64,000 nucleotides of DNA from Streptococcus tangpeifui (GCF_011038795.1 NZ_JAAKDU010000002.1:124001-188000); one strand, 5' to 3'; positions 43,440-52,685 are shown, counted from the stretch's first letter. Notes: generated by a model not told the origin, from the letters alone. Program-made: numbers and translations.

Positions 43440-43595
43440 GTAGAAAGAAATAAGATAAACAATGGTTATCACCACATTCGTTTAGGTTTTGTGCTTTGGC
43501 CTTATGGCAGAAGGAAAACCTAGCCAGTACTGCGCCAAGAGTTTATCCTAAAACAGGAATACGGGATGAGATTTTCTCAGCCTCTTTGTTTGTCA
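43440..43595. repeat. Composite repeat (copy F, internally deleted)
   Basis: Contains CATTCGTTTAGGTTTTGTGCTTTGGCC, the TTATGGCAGAAGGAAAACC block, CCAGTACTGCGCCAAGAGTTTATCC and an AATACGGGATGAGATTTTCTCAGCC tail. The MITE-like core between CAGCAGTGG and TGCGCCAAG is missing, which looks like an internal deletion. Confidence 0.65.
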
Positions 43596-44828
43596 TTAGC
43601 GTCCTAGAAGTCTCTTGATGCCCTTCAAGACTTTAAATTTGAAGGGATTTGGATAATAGCGGAAAGTTCCCATCTTCCGAGTGATGTAACCATTGAAGTT
43701 CTGCTTGAAGCGGAGAACACCGTCGGAACCATCGAAAATTCCCTGAATGCCAAGGAAATTATAACTTGGGATACCACGTTTGATAGCTTCCAGCATGACA
43801 TACTCTTGCAGGAGGGCTGGGGCATAGAATTTGTTAAATTCGGTATAAGAGCCTGAAAATAAATAGATGGCTTCCTGCTTGGTATAGACAAAGAGACTGC
43901 CAGCTAAAACTACGTCTTGATCTCCATGCTTAGTAATTAAATCCTGAGCTTCTTCCAGACGTTTATCAAAGGTCGCTAACTGTTGTTCCAATTCCCTCTT
44001 TTGCCGCAGGTATTTGTTAGATTCAGGATTTTTAGCATGGGTCTGAGCGAGTTTGTCTAATTTAGTTTGAAGATTGGTCTTGCCTTCTTTGAGGTGGTTA
44101 GCGTAATCCTGAAAATTAAGGCTGGCAATCATGAATTCGGCCTGATTCCCCCAACTATCATAGAAGTCTTGGTAGTATTCCAGGTCTTTGTCAGTATAAT
44201 CTCGCCGATCAGAGGTTGATGAGGTAATTTCTTTAAAAATTGGAAGTTCTTCACGAGTCAATTTTTTCAGCTTGGTTCCGAAGGTCTTGGATTTCTTAAC
44301 CAGAGGCCGTCCCTTTTTGCTCAAGGATTTCATGAGATTATCGGCAGTAATCTCCCGCATATCTTTGACATAATGCCAGTCGGGTTCCCCATCAGGATAA
44401 CCTGTCTGCAGGCCATCATGGACAAAGCCCAAATCGGTAAAGGTCTTAATCAGGTCTGGTTTGGCATCATCATTTGGCTGGCCATCGCTATCGAAGGTTT
44501 GATAGGTATCATAGGGCTTGACAATTAGCTCTAAAGCGCCTTCGCTTTTAGCGTAATCCTGTAGACCGCGGTAGAAATCGCTTAGATATTTTGTATCTGT
44601 TGAGAAAGGGCCTGAGTTGATTTCCATGTGGAGGCCACCGGTCATGGGTATAGAATAGACCAAGGCAGCTACTTGGAGATTACCATCAGCTCTGAGGCCG
44701 ACATAAGCGATTTTATAGCCCCGCTTTTTAAAAAGATCAGCCATCTGGGGTGACTGCATAAAGGACTTGTAAGCAACTTTTTGGCTAAAGGTCTCAAAGA
44801 CATCTTTGCTTAAAATCTCAAAAGTCAT
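43596..44828 (-). CDS. FemXAB-family peptidoglycan branch transferase (second)
   Basis: 410 aa. Uses aminoacyl-tRNA to add an amino acid to lysine of lipid II, building the interpeptide bridge (MurM/MurN family in streptococci). Two GNAT-like halves with a coiled-coil arm typical of Fem proteins (about residues 245-300, KTNLQTKLDKLAQTHAKNPESNKYLRQK...). Motifs MEINSGPFS and YNFLGIQGIFDGSDGVLRFKQNFNGYI are characteristic. Starts at a TAATG overlap with the first Fem gene, so translation is coupled. Which amino acid it adds cannot be told. Confidence 0.9.
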   Translation of the reverse strand: MTFEILSKDVFETFSQKVAYKSFMQSPQMADLFKKRGYKIAYVGLRADGNLQVAALVYSIPMTGGLHMEINSGPFSTDTKYLSDFYRGLQDYAKSEGALELIVKPYDTYQTFDSDGQPNDDAKPDLIKTFTDLGFVHDGLQTGYPDGEPDWHYVKDMREITADNLMKSLSKKGRPLVKKSKTFGTKLKKLTREELPIFKEITSSTSDRRDYTDKDLEYYQDFYDSWGNQAEFMIASLNFQDYANHLKEGKTNLQTKLDKLAQTHAKNPESNKYLRQKRELEQQLATFDKRLEEAQDLITKHGDQDVVLAGSLFVYTKQEAIYLFSGSYTEFNKFYAPALLQEYVMLEAIKRGIPSYNFLGIQGIFDGSDGVLRFKQNFNGYITRKMGTFRYYPNPFKFKVLKGIKRLLGR

Positions 44829-46039
44829 TAGTGGTTACTCCTTGCTTGTTTACGTTTATTGTAAGCGTACATAGCTGGTTTGTAGAGAAGACTGACGGGA
44901 ATGTTAAATTCACCAATAAATTCCTCAATGGTTGGATTGAAGTTAGATTTAAACTTTGTCAGACCATCGTCCAAAGTCCCTTCGACACCCCCCATATTGG
45001 CCCAGATGATACCATCAGCATAGGCATCTTCAAAAACTTTAGGGTAGAGCGAATATTGTGGATAGAATTTCTTAAATTCATCATTCATACCGGCATAGAG
45101 CATTTCCATGACATTACCAAAACGGACGGATAAAATCCCTGCAATAATGAGCTCGTCATCATATTTATCAACAAATTCTTCAAATTCGGTGATGTATTTT
45201 TGGACGGAATTTTTTTGCTGGGTCAACTTAGTCAGACGTTTCTTTTGATTTTCAGCAGTCTCTGACAAATCCTTTTCAATTTGGGCTAGTTGTTCCTTGT
45301 ATTCGGCCAGACGTTTAGGCAAGTTGACCTTGGCCAGATGAAGATAGGCATCATCACCATAGATGGTCATCATCTTCTTAAAATAGTCGTAGTTGCGCAG
45401 TGCCACGCCCTTACGATTTTCGGTCAGGGCAACAACATCAGCGAAAGCTTGCACATCATCGATAGTTCCTCGGCTGGTAATAACCCCTCTCTTTTGGGCA
45501 TCCTTCATCAGCCGTTTAGTATGTTTAGGGAAGGTCGTCAGCATATCTTCCTGCGTATAGACATTGGCTTGGAAACGTGGCTGAATACTTTCAGCAATTT
45601 CCATGGTTCGGCCAGTCCACTCAGCTCCTGCTTTTTTGAGGTTATCAATAACTGCCAGAGTTTTTGAATTTTCCTCGGTTTCCTCGCCAATCTTATAGGC
45701 CTTAAGCAACAGAGCCGGATCAAATTTGATAAAGAGGGCGTGTTTTGATTTACCGTATTTCTTGAGGGACTTGATAACGAAATCTACGACGTCCTGATTT
45801 TGGTAATCCATGATTGGTCCACGTGGAATGTAGAGCATAGTCATCCCCAGAGGCAATCGTTTAATCAGGATAGAAGCAGAGGCTACCATTTTATCGTCCT
45901 GATAAAAGCCAAGGCGTTCGTTATCCCAGTTGTCCTTGACCTGAGCCCAATTGGAGCTTTGCAGTAAATTGGTTTGGTTACTGGCCTTGGCAAATTGGTC
46001 ATGTTCTTGAGCAGAAATTCCCACTTTATAAGTAAACAT
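44828..46039 (-). CDS. FemXAB-family peptidoglycan branch transferase (first)
   Basis: 403 aa paralogue of the next gene, about equal length. Features: LLQSSNWAQVKDNWDNERLGFYQ, the MLYIPRGPIMDY motif, coiled-coil arm around EYKEQLAQIEKDLSETAENQKKRL, and C-terminal WANMGGVEGTLDDGLTKFKSNF. The frame is open five codons upstream, but the ATG at 46039 overlaps the stop of the HAD gene as TAATG, so this start is chosen. HAD-Fem-Fem thus form one coupled operon. Likely adds the first bridge residue, with the second gene adding the next (inference from MurM/MurN). Confidence 0.9.
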   Translation of the reverse strand: MFTYKVGISAQEHDQFAKASNQTNLLQSSNWAQVKDNWDNERLGFYQDDKMVASASILIKRLPLGMTMLYIPRGPIMDYQNQDVVDFVIKSLKKYGKSKHALFIKFDPALLLKAYKIGEETEENSKTLAVIDNLKKAGAEWTGRTMEIAESIQPRFQANVYTQEDMLTTFPKHTKRLMKDAQKRGVITSRGTIDDVQAFADVVALTENRKGVALRNYDYFKKMMTIYGDDAYLHLAKVNLPKRLAEYKEQLAQIEKDLSETAENQKKRLTKLTQQKNSVQKYITEFEEFVDKYDDELIIAGILSVRFGNVMEMLYAGMNDEFKKFYPQYSLYPKVFEDAYADGIIWANMGGVEGTLDDGLTKFKSNFNPTIEEFIGEFNIPVSLLYKPAMYAYNKRKQARSNH

Positions 46040-46848
46040 TAATCTAAAACCCACTTTCTAATGGCGTATGCAACACCGGATTCGTCGTTTGATTTGGTAA
46101 TGTGCTGAGCAATTTTTTTCAGTTCAGGATTACCATTTTCCATGACAATTGGATGGCCAACCACTTCTAACATAGCTCTGTCGTTCTCTTCATCGCCGAT
46201 AGCCATAGTTTCTTCAACTGAAATACCTAATTTTTCAGTTAAATGGAGGATTGCGGTCCCCTTATTAGAAGTCTTATTCAGCACTTCTAGGTAAAAGGGG
46301 CGAGATTTAACGATGGTAAAACGGTCGTAAAATTCTTGCGGAATTTTAGCAATGGCTTGATCCAGAATTTCAGGTTCGTCAATATACATAGTCTTGACAA
46401 ATTCCTTATTGCGATTTTCTTCAGGAGTCCGATAAAAAATTGGCATGCTGACTAGGGTAGCTTCATGGACTGTATAATTACCGATATTGCGATTGCTAGT
46501 GTAGATACCATCTTTGGTAATGGCGTGGGAGTGAATACCTAATTTCGTTGCTAGGTATTCAATGTCTAAGTAATCTTCATAGCTAAGCGCATCTTTGATG
46601 ACTTCTTGGCCAGTAGAGGTTTCTTGCACCAAGGCACCATTAAAAGTGATGACATAATTCCCGGGTTCGTTTAAATTGAGCTTGTTTAGAAGCTCTTGGA
46701 CGCCGGCGATTGGTCGACCCGTTGTGATAACGATCTTAACCCCAGCAGCCTTAGCCTCTTGAATAGCCTGATAGACCTCAGGTGTGATTTCGTGTTTACT
46801 GTTAACCAGTGTGCCATCAATATCGATGGCTACAAGTTTAATTGACAT
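46039..46848 (-). CDS. Cof-type HAD-IIB phosphatase
   Basis: 269 aa. HAD motifs: DIDGTLVNSKHEI (nucleophile Asp), TTGRP, K in the NKGTAILHLTEKL region, and AIGDEENDRAMLEVVGHPIVMENG. The large C2b cap suits sugar-phosphate or similar small substrates (YidA/YkrA-like). First gene of a coupled operon with two Fem transferases; the same neighbourhood exists in other streptococci, but the substrate is unknown. Confidence 0.92.
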   Translation of the reverse strand: MSIKLVAIDIDGTLVNSKHEITPEVYQAIQEAKAAGVKIVITTGRPIAGVQELLNKLNLNEPGNYVITFNGALVQETSTGQEVIKDALSYEDYLDIEYLATKLGIHSHAITKDGIYTSNRNIGNYTVHEATLVSMPIFYRTPEENRNKEFVKTMYIDEPEILDQAIAKIPQEFYDRFTIVKSRPFYLEVLNKTSNKGTAILHLTEKLGISVEETMAIGDEENDRAMLEVVGHPIVMENGNPELKKIAQHITKSNDESGVAYAIRKWVLD

Positions 46849-46888
46849 GGTTTTGTTTTCTCCAGTTTTAATTTATAGAATAAAATAA

Positions 46889-46922
46889 AAGCCCAAGCAC
46901 TCAGTGGCCTAGGCTTGAGGGC
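46889..46922 (-). terminator. Hairpin upstream of the HAD operon
   Basis: Minus strand: AGCCCTCAAGC pairs with GCTTGGGCT (two-base bulge), followed by TTTATTTTATT. Could end transcription from the HD gene at 47175 or act as an attenuator for the HAD-Fem operon. Confidence 0.55.
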
Positions 46923-46969
46923 TGATACATCCCTACTATTTTACTAAAAATCAGGCTATTTGTCAGCTG

Positions 46970-47165
46970 GCACTATAGGAGTGGAGAAAAACTAAAATTG
47001 AAATTTTTACTTTTTTCCACTCCCCGCACAGCTCAAAAGATTTGGGGCAAAAGTTCAGACTCGTTAGCATAGTTCTTGATTTACTCGATTGACGCAGTGG
47101 TTGAGAGTTTATTCCAAAAAAGGAATACTGAGTGAGATTTTGCTCAGCCTCATAGGTCTTTTTTG
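46970..47165. repeat. Composite repeat (copy G)
   Basis: GGAGTGGAGAAAAACTAAAATTG pairs with the complementary TTTTTTCCACTCC arm; then CCGCACAGCTCAAAAGATTTGGGG, TTGACGCAGTGGTTGAGAGTTTATTCC and a TGAGATTTTGCTCAGCC tail. Only one inverted repeat of the core (GCAGTGGTT) is left. No gene in this 326-bp gap. Confidence 0.65.
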
Positions 47166-47174
47166 ATGCTGAGA

Positions 47175-48467
47175 TTACAGCAGGCGATCATTGTTAATGT
47201 ATCCGAGAAACGCTTTTTTTTCACTGCTAAAAAGGTCATCGGTAGCCAACATTTCAGCTGGAAAATAGAAACGACTGTCGCCGTGAACGGTGCCTGTTAG
47301 AGCCATGACCAAGTCAGATTCTTGACTAAGCTCCTTGAGGCTGCCGTCCTTTTGCAGAAGTTCAATCTGAGTACGAGGATTTTCTTTTTCAGGTCGGTAA
47401 ATATCGTAAGGCAGATCAAAATTCTTATGTTCGGCTGTATAATAGTCAGGGTCATAGCCAATAGCTGCAACCAGTTTTCGTAGTTCTGTAAGAGATGTCT
47501 GGCTGGTCTGTGTTAAAATGACAGATTTGAAGAGCTTGCGATTAATGAAGCGATTGGCTAAGTCGGCCAAAATAGCATCATCAGAGGTCATCCAGCTCTG
47601 GAAATAGGTGTTCATCACCCCATCGTCCAAATAAAGATAATCCTGTAGGCTGTAGCTCTTCTCAAAGAAGGGAATTAAACAAGGCGATGTTTTCTCAAAA
47701 TAAGCCTTTTGCTGAGGATAGAGTGCTTTGGCCCGCTTAAGAAGATTTTGTAAGAGGACTTCCATGGCTCGACTGGCCGGGTGGAAATAAACCTGCATGT
47801 ACATCTGGTAGCGGCTGACAAGATAGTCTTCAATAGCATGAGTTCCATTAATGGTAAAGGCAATACCATTGCCATGTGGACGAATGACACTAAGAATTCG
47901 TGTTAAATCAAATTGGCCATAACTGGCCCCTGTGTAGTAGGCGTCTCGCAGAAGATAGTCCATACGGTCGCAGTCAATTTGGCTGGAAATCAACTGTTCC
48001 ACTTGTTTATTGGGGTAAGTATGGTTAATAACGCTAGCAACCTTATCGGGGAAATCTGGAGCTATTCGGCGCAAAACGGCATTGACCTCAGTCTGATCAT
48101 TGGTAATAATCTCTTGCGTAATAACTTCATGATTAGTGCCAAAAAGTCGTTCAAATGTATGGGAATAAGCTCCATGCCCTAAATCATGAAGGAGAGCGGA
48201 AGCCATAGTCAGTAGACTGTCTTCTGGATTCCAATCGTTAGGATAATGCTTTTCGAAATAGTCAACTACTCGGCTGGCAATATGATAAACACCTAAGCAA
48301 TGAGAAAAACGGCTATGCTCGGCCCCATGAAAGGTATAACTGGTCGTGGCCAACTGCTTGATCCGCCGCAGGCGCTGAAATTCACTGGTGTTGATCAGGT
48401 CATAAATCAGGGAATCAGTGACAGATATATAATTGTGAACAGGATCACGAAAAATTTTTTCATTCAT
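47175..48467 (-). CDS. HD-domain phosphohydrolase, YwfO-like
   Basis: 430 aa. Metal-binding HD motif in SALLHDLGHGAYSHTFERLFG; N-terminal FRDPVHNYISV and TTSYTFHGAEHSRFSHCLGVY; DCDRMDYLLRDAYYTG region follows. Matches the Firmicute family of dNTP triphosphohydrolase-like proteins (YwfO of B. subtilis, EF1143 of Enterococcus), which lower dNTP pools. Precise substrate not known here. A weak RBS lies before the ATG; single gene on the minus strand. Confidence 0.92.
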   Translation of the reverse strand: MNEKIFRDPVHNYISVTDSLIYDLINTSEFQRLRRIKQLATTSYTFHGAEHSRFSHCLGVYHIASRVVDYFEKHYPNDWNPEDSLLTMASALLHDLGHGAYSHTFERLFGTNHEVITQEIITNDQTEVNAVLRRIAPDFPDKVASVINHTYPNKQVEQLISSQIDCDRMDYLLRDAYYTGASYGQFDLTRILSVIRPHGNGIAFTINGTHAIEDYLVSRYQMYMQVYFHPASRAMEVLLQNLLKRAKALYPQQKAYFEKTSPCLIPFFEKSYSLQDYLYLDDGVMNTYFQSWMTSDDAILADLANRFINRKLFKSVILTQTSQTSLTELRKLVAAIGYDPDYYTAEHKNFDLPYDIYRPEKENPRTQIELLQKDGSLKELSQESDLVMALTGTVHGDSRFYFPAEMLATDDLFSSEKKAFLGYINNDRLL

Positions 48468-48588
48468 GATTTTAGTATAGCAAAAATTGCGAAATTAGGC
48501 TGAAATTGATAGAATACTAGAGCAAAATAACGAGTTTTAGAGAAGATTTGAAAATTAGAAGGTACATCATTATTTTTGGAGGAAAACC

Positions 48589-48981
48589 GTGCAGATTAAG
48601 ATTTACAATACCATCCAAATAGAGGACCAGACAGAGTTTATTGAAGAAATTCATGACTGTCAGTGGACCAATAAGGGGGATTATGACTACCTCATTCATC
48701 AAAACAGTCAGGAAGAAAAGGTAGTCATCAAATTCAATCATAAGGAACTAGTCATGACTCGCTTTTCTAATCCTAAGTCCATCATGCGTTTCCTTAAGGG
48801 AAACCTTGATTTTGCGGCCATTCCAACTTCAATGGGGACTCAGCATCTTGTAACGAGGACAAAGACTTTTCAGCTAGATCGAGACAGCCATCAGCTCCAT
48901 CTGGTCTATGATCTTTTAACTGATCCGGAAGCAGACATCCCCTTAGCCTCTTACGATATGCAAATCGCTTGGAGAGATTGA
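48589..48981 (+). CDS. DUF1934/YwiB-like beta-barrel protein
   Basis: 130 aa, starting at GTG after GGAGG. Sequence QIKIYNTIQIEDQTEFIEEIHDCQW..., TRFSNPKSIMRF...TSMGTQHLVTRTKTF, LVYDLLTDPEADIPLASYDM fits the DUF1934 family (B. subtilis YwiB), small calycin-like barrels of unknown role. Divergent from the HD gene with 121 bp between. Confidence 0.82.
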   Translation: MQIKIYNTIQIEDQTEFIEEIHDCQWTNKGDYDYLIHQNSQEEKVVIKFNHKELVMTRFSNPKSIMRFLKGNLDFAAIPTSMGTQHLVTRTKTFQLDRDSHQLHLVYDLLTDPEADIPLASYDMQIAWRD

Positions 48982-49053
48982 AAAGTTCCAACCCCAATGA
49001 ATCTTTTGAGTGACTGGAACTAGTTATCCAGCCATAAAATAAAGAACTTTTCC

Positions 49054-49082
49054 TTGAGCTTCAACCTGATTTTTTATATAAT
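49054..49082 (+). promoter_or_regulatory. Promoter of the cation ATPase and its riboswitch leader
   Basis: -35 TTGAGC (49054-49059), 17-bp spacer, -10 TATAAT (49077-49082). Transcription would start near 49089, right at the aptamer. Confidence 0.75.
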
Positions 49083-49088
49083 AAGAAG

Positions 49089-49220
49089 CATATCAAGGGA
49101 GTAGCAGACGTTTGAAGGGACATGAGAACCTTGAAAACGTGTCACTGTCGTCATTACGAAAGCAATTTCCGGCACTGACTTAAACAGCGAGACTTGTTTT
49201 TTAAGCAGGTCTCTTTTTTA
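49089..49220 (+). promoter_or_regulatory. yybP-ykoY (manganese) riboswitch with terminator
   Basis: The conserved AGGGAGTAGC near 49096, GGGACATGAGAACC, TCGTCATTACGAAAGCAATTTCC and a closing arm GGCACTGACTT match the yybP-ykoY aptamer, which senses Mn2+. The expression platform follows: terminator GAGACTTG...CAGGTCTC with TTTTTT (49188-49220). By analogy with S. pneumoniae, Mn2+ binding would prevent termination and turn on the downstream P-type ATPase. Confidence 0.88.
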
Positions 49221-49299
49221 TGAAAAAAAGAGATAAAAATTTAAACTGCGGCAGTCTAATCAAACTGCCCTTATATCTATTAATTTAATGGAGGAAACT

Positions 49300-51981
49300 A
49301 TGTCCAAAGAACAAAGTAGGCTCTCTTATCACGTGCAAAGTGTTGAGGAAGTCCTAAAAGAAGTTGACAGTTCAAAAGAAGGTTTGACATCTGGTCAGGC
49401 TCAAAGCCGTTTAGAAGCTTATGGTAAAAATGAGCTGGATGAAGGCGAAAAAAGAGGATTGATTGCTAAGTTTATTGACCAATTCAAGGATTTGATGATT
49501 ATTATTCTTTTGGTAGCGGCTGCTCTGTCTGTTGTTACGGAAGGAATGGACGGTTTAACAGATGCCTTGATTATCTTAGCTGTTGTGGTGCTGAATGCCG
49601 CATTTGGTGTTTATCAGGAAGGCCAGGCAGAAGCAGCCATCGAAGCCCTTAAGGATATGTCCAGCCCTCTAGCTCGAGTTCGCCGTGATGGCCATGTGAC
49701 TGAAATTGACTCCAAGGAATTGGTCCCAGGGGATATTGTTCTTTTGGAAGCTGGTGATGTAGTTCCAGCTGATATGCGACTGTTGGAAGCTGCTTCATTG
49801 AAGATTGAAGAAGCCGCTTTGACAGGGGAATCCGTTCCAGTTGAAAAGGACCTGAATGTTGATGTTGCGGAAGATGCTGGAATTGGTGACCGCCTCAATA
49901 TGGCCTACCAAAATTCTAATGTCACTTACGGGCGTGGTTCTGGTGTTGTGGCCAACACAGGTATGTACACCGAAGTCGGTAAGATTGCTAATATGCTGGC
50001 CAATGCGGATGAGACTGAGACGCCGCTCAAACAGAGTCTGACTCAGCTTTCCAAGGCTTTAACTTACTTAATTGTCGTTATCGCCTTGATTACCTTCTTA
50101 GTTGGGATCTTCGTCCGCGGTGAAGAACCTTTAAACGGGCTTATGGTAGCCGTGGCTTTGGCTGTTGCAGCAATTCCCGAAGGTTTGCCTGCTATCGTTA
50201 CCATCGTCTTATCGATGGGGACTAAGACTTTGGCTAAACGTAACTCTATTGTGCGTAAATTACCAGCTGTTGAAACACTAGGCTCAACTGAAATCATCGC
50301 CTCAGATAAAACCGGTACTCTGACTATGAATCAGATGACTGTCGAAAAGGTATATACCAACGGTCATCTCCAATCTTCGGCTGCCGATATTTCTGCAGAA
50401 AATAACACTCTGCGGATTATGAACTTTGCCAATGATACTAAGATTGACCCTCAAGGTAGGTTGATTGGTGACCCAACAGAAACTGCTCTAGTTCAATTTG
50501 GTTTTGACCATAATTTTGATGTGCGAGAAGTCTTGCAGACTGAACCCCGTGTAGCTGAGCTGCCGTTTGATTCAGACCGCAAGCTTATGTCAACCATTCA
50601 TAGAGAGACGGATAATTCTTACTTTGTTGCCGTCAAAGGAGCCCCTGATCAGTTACTTAAACGGGTGACCCAAATTGAAGAAAATGGCCAAATCCGTCCC
50701 ATCACGGACACTGATAAAAAAAATATTTTGGCTATGAATAAGGATTTGGCTAAGCAAGCCCTGCGGGTTCTGATGATGGCCTACAAGCGAGTAGATGAAA
50801 TTCCTACTATGGAATCTGAGATTGTCGAAGCTGATTTAATTTTCTCTGGCTTGGTCGGCATGATCGATCCTGAGCGGCCAGAAGCCGCTCATGCGGTTGA
50901 GGTGGCCAAGGAAGCCGGTATTCGTCCGATTATGATTACCGGAGACCACCAAGATACTGCAGAAGCTATCGCTAAACGCTTAGGAATTATTGAGGAAGAT
51001 GGCCAAGATCACGTCCTGACCGGAGCTGAGCTCAATGAACTGTCAGACGATGATTTCCAAAAGGTCTTTAAGAAATACTCAGTCTATGCTCGAGTATCAC
51101 CAGAGCATAAGGTGCGTATCGTTAAAGCTTGGCAAAATGAAGGCAAGGTTGTTGCCATGACAGGTGATGGTGTCAATGATGCTCCATCTCTTAAGACAGC
51201 TGATATCGGTATTGGTATGGGAATCACCGGAACGGAAGTATCTAAAGGCGCTTCTGACATGGTTCTGGCGGATGACAACTTCGCAACGATTATTGTTGCG
51301 GTTGAAGAAGGGCGCAAGGTCTTCTCCAATATCCAAAAGTCTATCCAGTACCTGCTTTCAGCCAATATGGCCGAAGTTTTCACCATTTTCTTGGCCACTC
51401 TCTTTGGTTGGGATGTTCTCCAGCCTGTCCATCTCCTATGGATTAACTTGGTAACCGACACCCTACCAGCCATTGCCCTTGGGGTCGAACCAGCAGAACC
51501 TGGTGTTATGACCCATAAGCCACGTGGCCGTAAGTCTAACTTCTTCGACGGTGGGGTCTTTGGAGCTGTCATCTACCAAGGTCTTCTGCAGACAGCTCTG
51601 GTTATCGGTATTTACGGCTGGGCTCTAATGTTCCCAGAACATACTGATAGTCAGATGATGCATGCGGATGCTTTGACCATGACCTTCGCAACCCTAGGAT
51701 TGATCCAACTCCTTCACGCTTTTAACGTTAAGTCAGTTTATCAATCAATTTTCAAGGTTAGACCATTTAGTAATCCAACCTTTAATTGGGCGATTCCAGT
51801 AGCCTTTCTAATTCTCATGATGACTATCGTAGTGCCTGGCTTTAATAAACTCTTCCACGTTTCCTACCTCGATACGGCTCAATGGTTAGCTGTTATTATT
51901 GCCAGTCTCCTTATTGTCGTTCTAGTTGAAATAGTCAAGGCTGTCCAAAGAGCCTTAGGACAAGATAAAAAAGCTATATAA
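49300..51981 (+). CDS. P-type cation-transporting ATPase (Ca2+/Mn2+ type)
   Basis: 893 aa P2A-type ATPase. Actuator TGES in AALTGESVPVEK, TM4 motif AIPEGLPAIVT of Ca2+ pumps, phosphorylation site SDKTGTLTMNQ, nucleotide-site KGAPDQLLKR, hinge MTGDGVNDAPSLKTADIGI, and TM5-6 segments NMAEVFTIF and HLLWINLVTDTLPAIALG. About ten membrane spans. The first in-frame ATG is four codons earlier, but GGAGG lies between the two, so ATG 49300 is the start. The Mn riboswitch upstream and the pneumococcal homologue (MgtA) suggest export of Ca2+ and/or Mn2+. Confidence 0.95.
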   Translation: MSKEQSRLSYHVQSVEEVLKEVDSSKEGLTSGQAQSRLEAYGKNELDEGEKRGLIAKFIDQFKDLMIIILLVAAALSVVTEGMDGLTDALIILAVVVLNAAFGVYQEGQAEAAIEALKDMSSPLARVRRDGHVTEIDSKELVPGDIVLLEAGDVVPADMRLLEAASLKIEEAALTGESVPVEKDLNVDVAEDAGIGDRLNMAYQNSNVTYGRGSGVVANTGMYTEVGKIANMLANADETETPLKQSLTQLSKALTYLIVVIALITFLVGIFVRGEEPLNGLMVAVALAVAAIPEGLPAIVTIVLSMGTKTLAKRNSIVRKLPAVETLGSTEIIASDKTGTLTMNQMTVEKVYTNGHLQSSAADISAENNTLRIMNFANDTKIDPQGRLIGDPTETALVQFGFDHNFDVREVLQTEPRVAELPFDSDRKLMSTIHRETDNSYFVAVKGAPDQLLKRVTQIEENGQIRPITDTDKKNILAMNKDLAKQALRVLMMAYKRVDEIPTMESEIVEADLIFSGLVGMIDPERPEAAHAVEVAKEAGIRPIMITGDHQDTAEAIAKRLGIIEEDGQDHVLTGAELNELSDDDFQKVFKKYSVYARVSPEHKVRIVKAWQNEGKVVAMTGDGVNDAPSLKTADIGIGMGITGTEVSKGASDMVLADDNFATIIVAVEEGRKVFSNIQKSIQYLLSANMAEVFTIFLATLFGWDVLQPVHLLWINLVTDTLPAIALGVEPAEPGVMTHKPRGRKSNFFDGGVFGAVIYQGLLQTALVIGIYGWALMFPEHTDSQMMHADALTMTFATLGLIQLLHAFNVKSVYQSIFKVRPFSNPTFNWAIPVAFLILMMTIVVPGFNKLFHVSYLDTAQWLAVIIASLLIVVLVEIVKAVQRALGQDKKAI

Positions 51982-51986
51982 TGTTT

Positions 51987-52042
51987 AAAACACACTAGTG
52001 ACTGAAACGCTTCTTAGAGCAATGGTCTAGGTGTGTTTTTTT
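51987..52042 (+). terminator. Terminator of the cation ATPase gene
   Basis: AAAACACACTAG pairs with CTAGGTGTGTTTT (one G-T pair) around a 29-nt loop, followed by TTTT. Confidence 0.75.
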
Positions 52043-52045
52043 ATA

Positions 52046-52500
52046 CACTTAATTAACTGAGATGTTCAAACCACTTTCTTCAAAAATATATCAATATGTC
52101 GAATTAAACGCACTTACAACTTGGATAAGAAAGATAGACTGAAACTGGGGATAGATTGCCATAGGATTGCATCCCCTTCTATAAACCTTCACAATCTCTG
52201 ATGCGTTCCTATAAGAAAACAGTAGACCAAGTCTTGACTTTACTCTCTCTTTAAGTTCCAGCTCAGGTTGAAATCCTCCGTTGTGGAATATTTCGGACCC
52301 GATTCTGCGTAGTTCACCAGACTCCACCAGTTTTCCAAACTATTGGCAAAGAGATGAGGAACCTAATCAATCACTGTCTAAGTAATAGTCACCGCATATT
52401 TTAAAGAATATGAAGCCATCCTGTTCTCTTTAATTACCTCCGTTTTATCATCATTTTTATTTTTTGGATTAACAGGAAATCCTAAGTATTAGATATAGTT
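52046..52500. other. Long gap without a recognised gene
   Basis: No gene I can support. A 78-codon minus-strand frame (52091-52327) includes LRRIGSEIFHNGGFQPELELKE; it has no RBS or start context and might be a fragment of a mobile-element gene. The rest is AT-rich. Confidence 0.4.
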
Positions 52501-52524
52501 AAAACTTATAACTGAACCTATTTC

Positions 52525-52541
52525 TATAGTTTCTAGCTATA
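52525..52541. promoter_or_regulatory. Met-box upstream of metE
   Basis: TATAGTTTCTAGCTATA, 17 bp, one substitution from the palindromic streptococcal Met-box TATAGTTTNAAACTATA recognised by the LysR-type methionine regulator (MtaR/MetR). Its position 33 bp upstream of the -35 suits an activator. Confidence 0.8.
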
Positions 52542-52573
52542 GAAGAAGATAGAAAATCAAAAACCATAATTTA

Positions 52574-52602
52574 TTGATTTAACAAGGAATATCTAGTATG
52601 AT
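52574..52602 (+). promoter_or_regulatory. Promoter of metE-metF
   Basis: -35 TTGATT (52574-52579), 17-bp spacer, -10 TATGAT (52597-52602). Predicted leader about 78 nt. Confidence 0.7.
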
Positions 52603-52627
52603 TTTTATCATCAAATAAAAAATAGAT

Positions 52628-52673
52628 TATAGTTTTAAGTTAAGTAATTTCTTTATATTAACTTAAAACTATA
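52628..52673 (+). promoter_or_regulatory. Long perfect hairpin in the metE leader
   Basis: Perfect 16-bp inverted repeat TATAGTTTTAAGTTAA / TTAACTTAAAACTATA with a 14-nt loop. The arms begin and end with Met-box half-sites. The right arm ends at the first base of the Shine-Dalgarno region AAGGGAGGG, so as RNA it would sit against the ribosome site. Confidence 0.75.
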
Positions 52674-52685
52674 AGGGAGGGTGCA

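Noticed and set aside
52091..52327. 78-codon minus-strand ORF upstream of metE
   Set aside because: No RBS, and not recognised with confidence; mentioned only as a possible mobile-element fragment.
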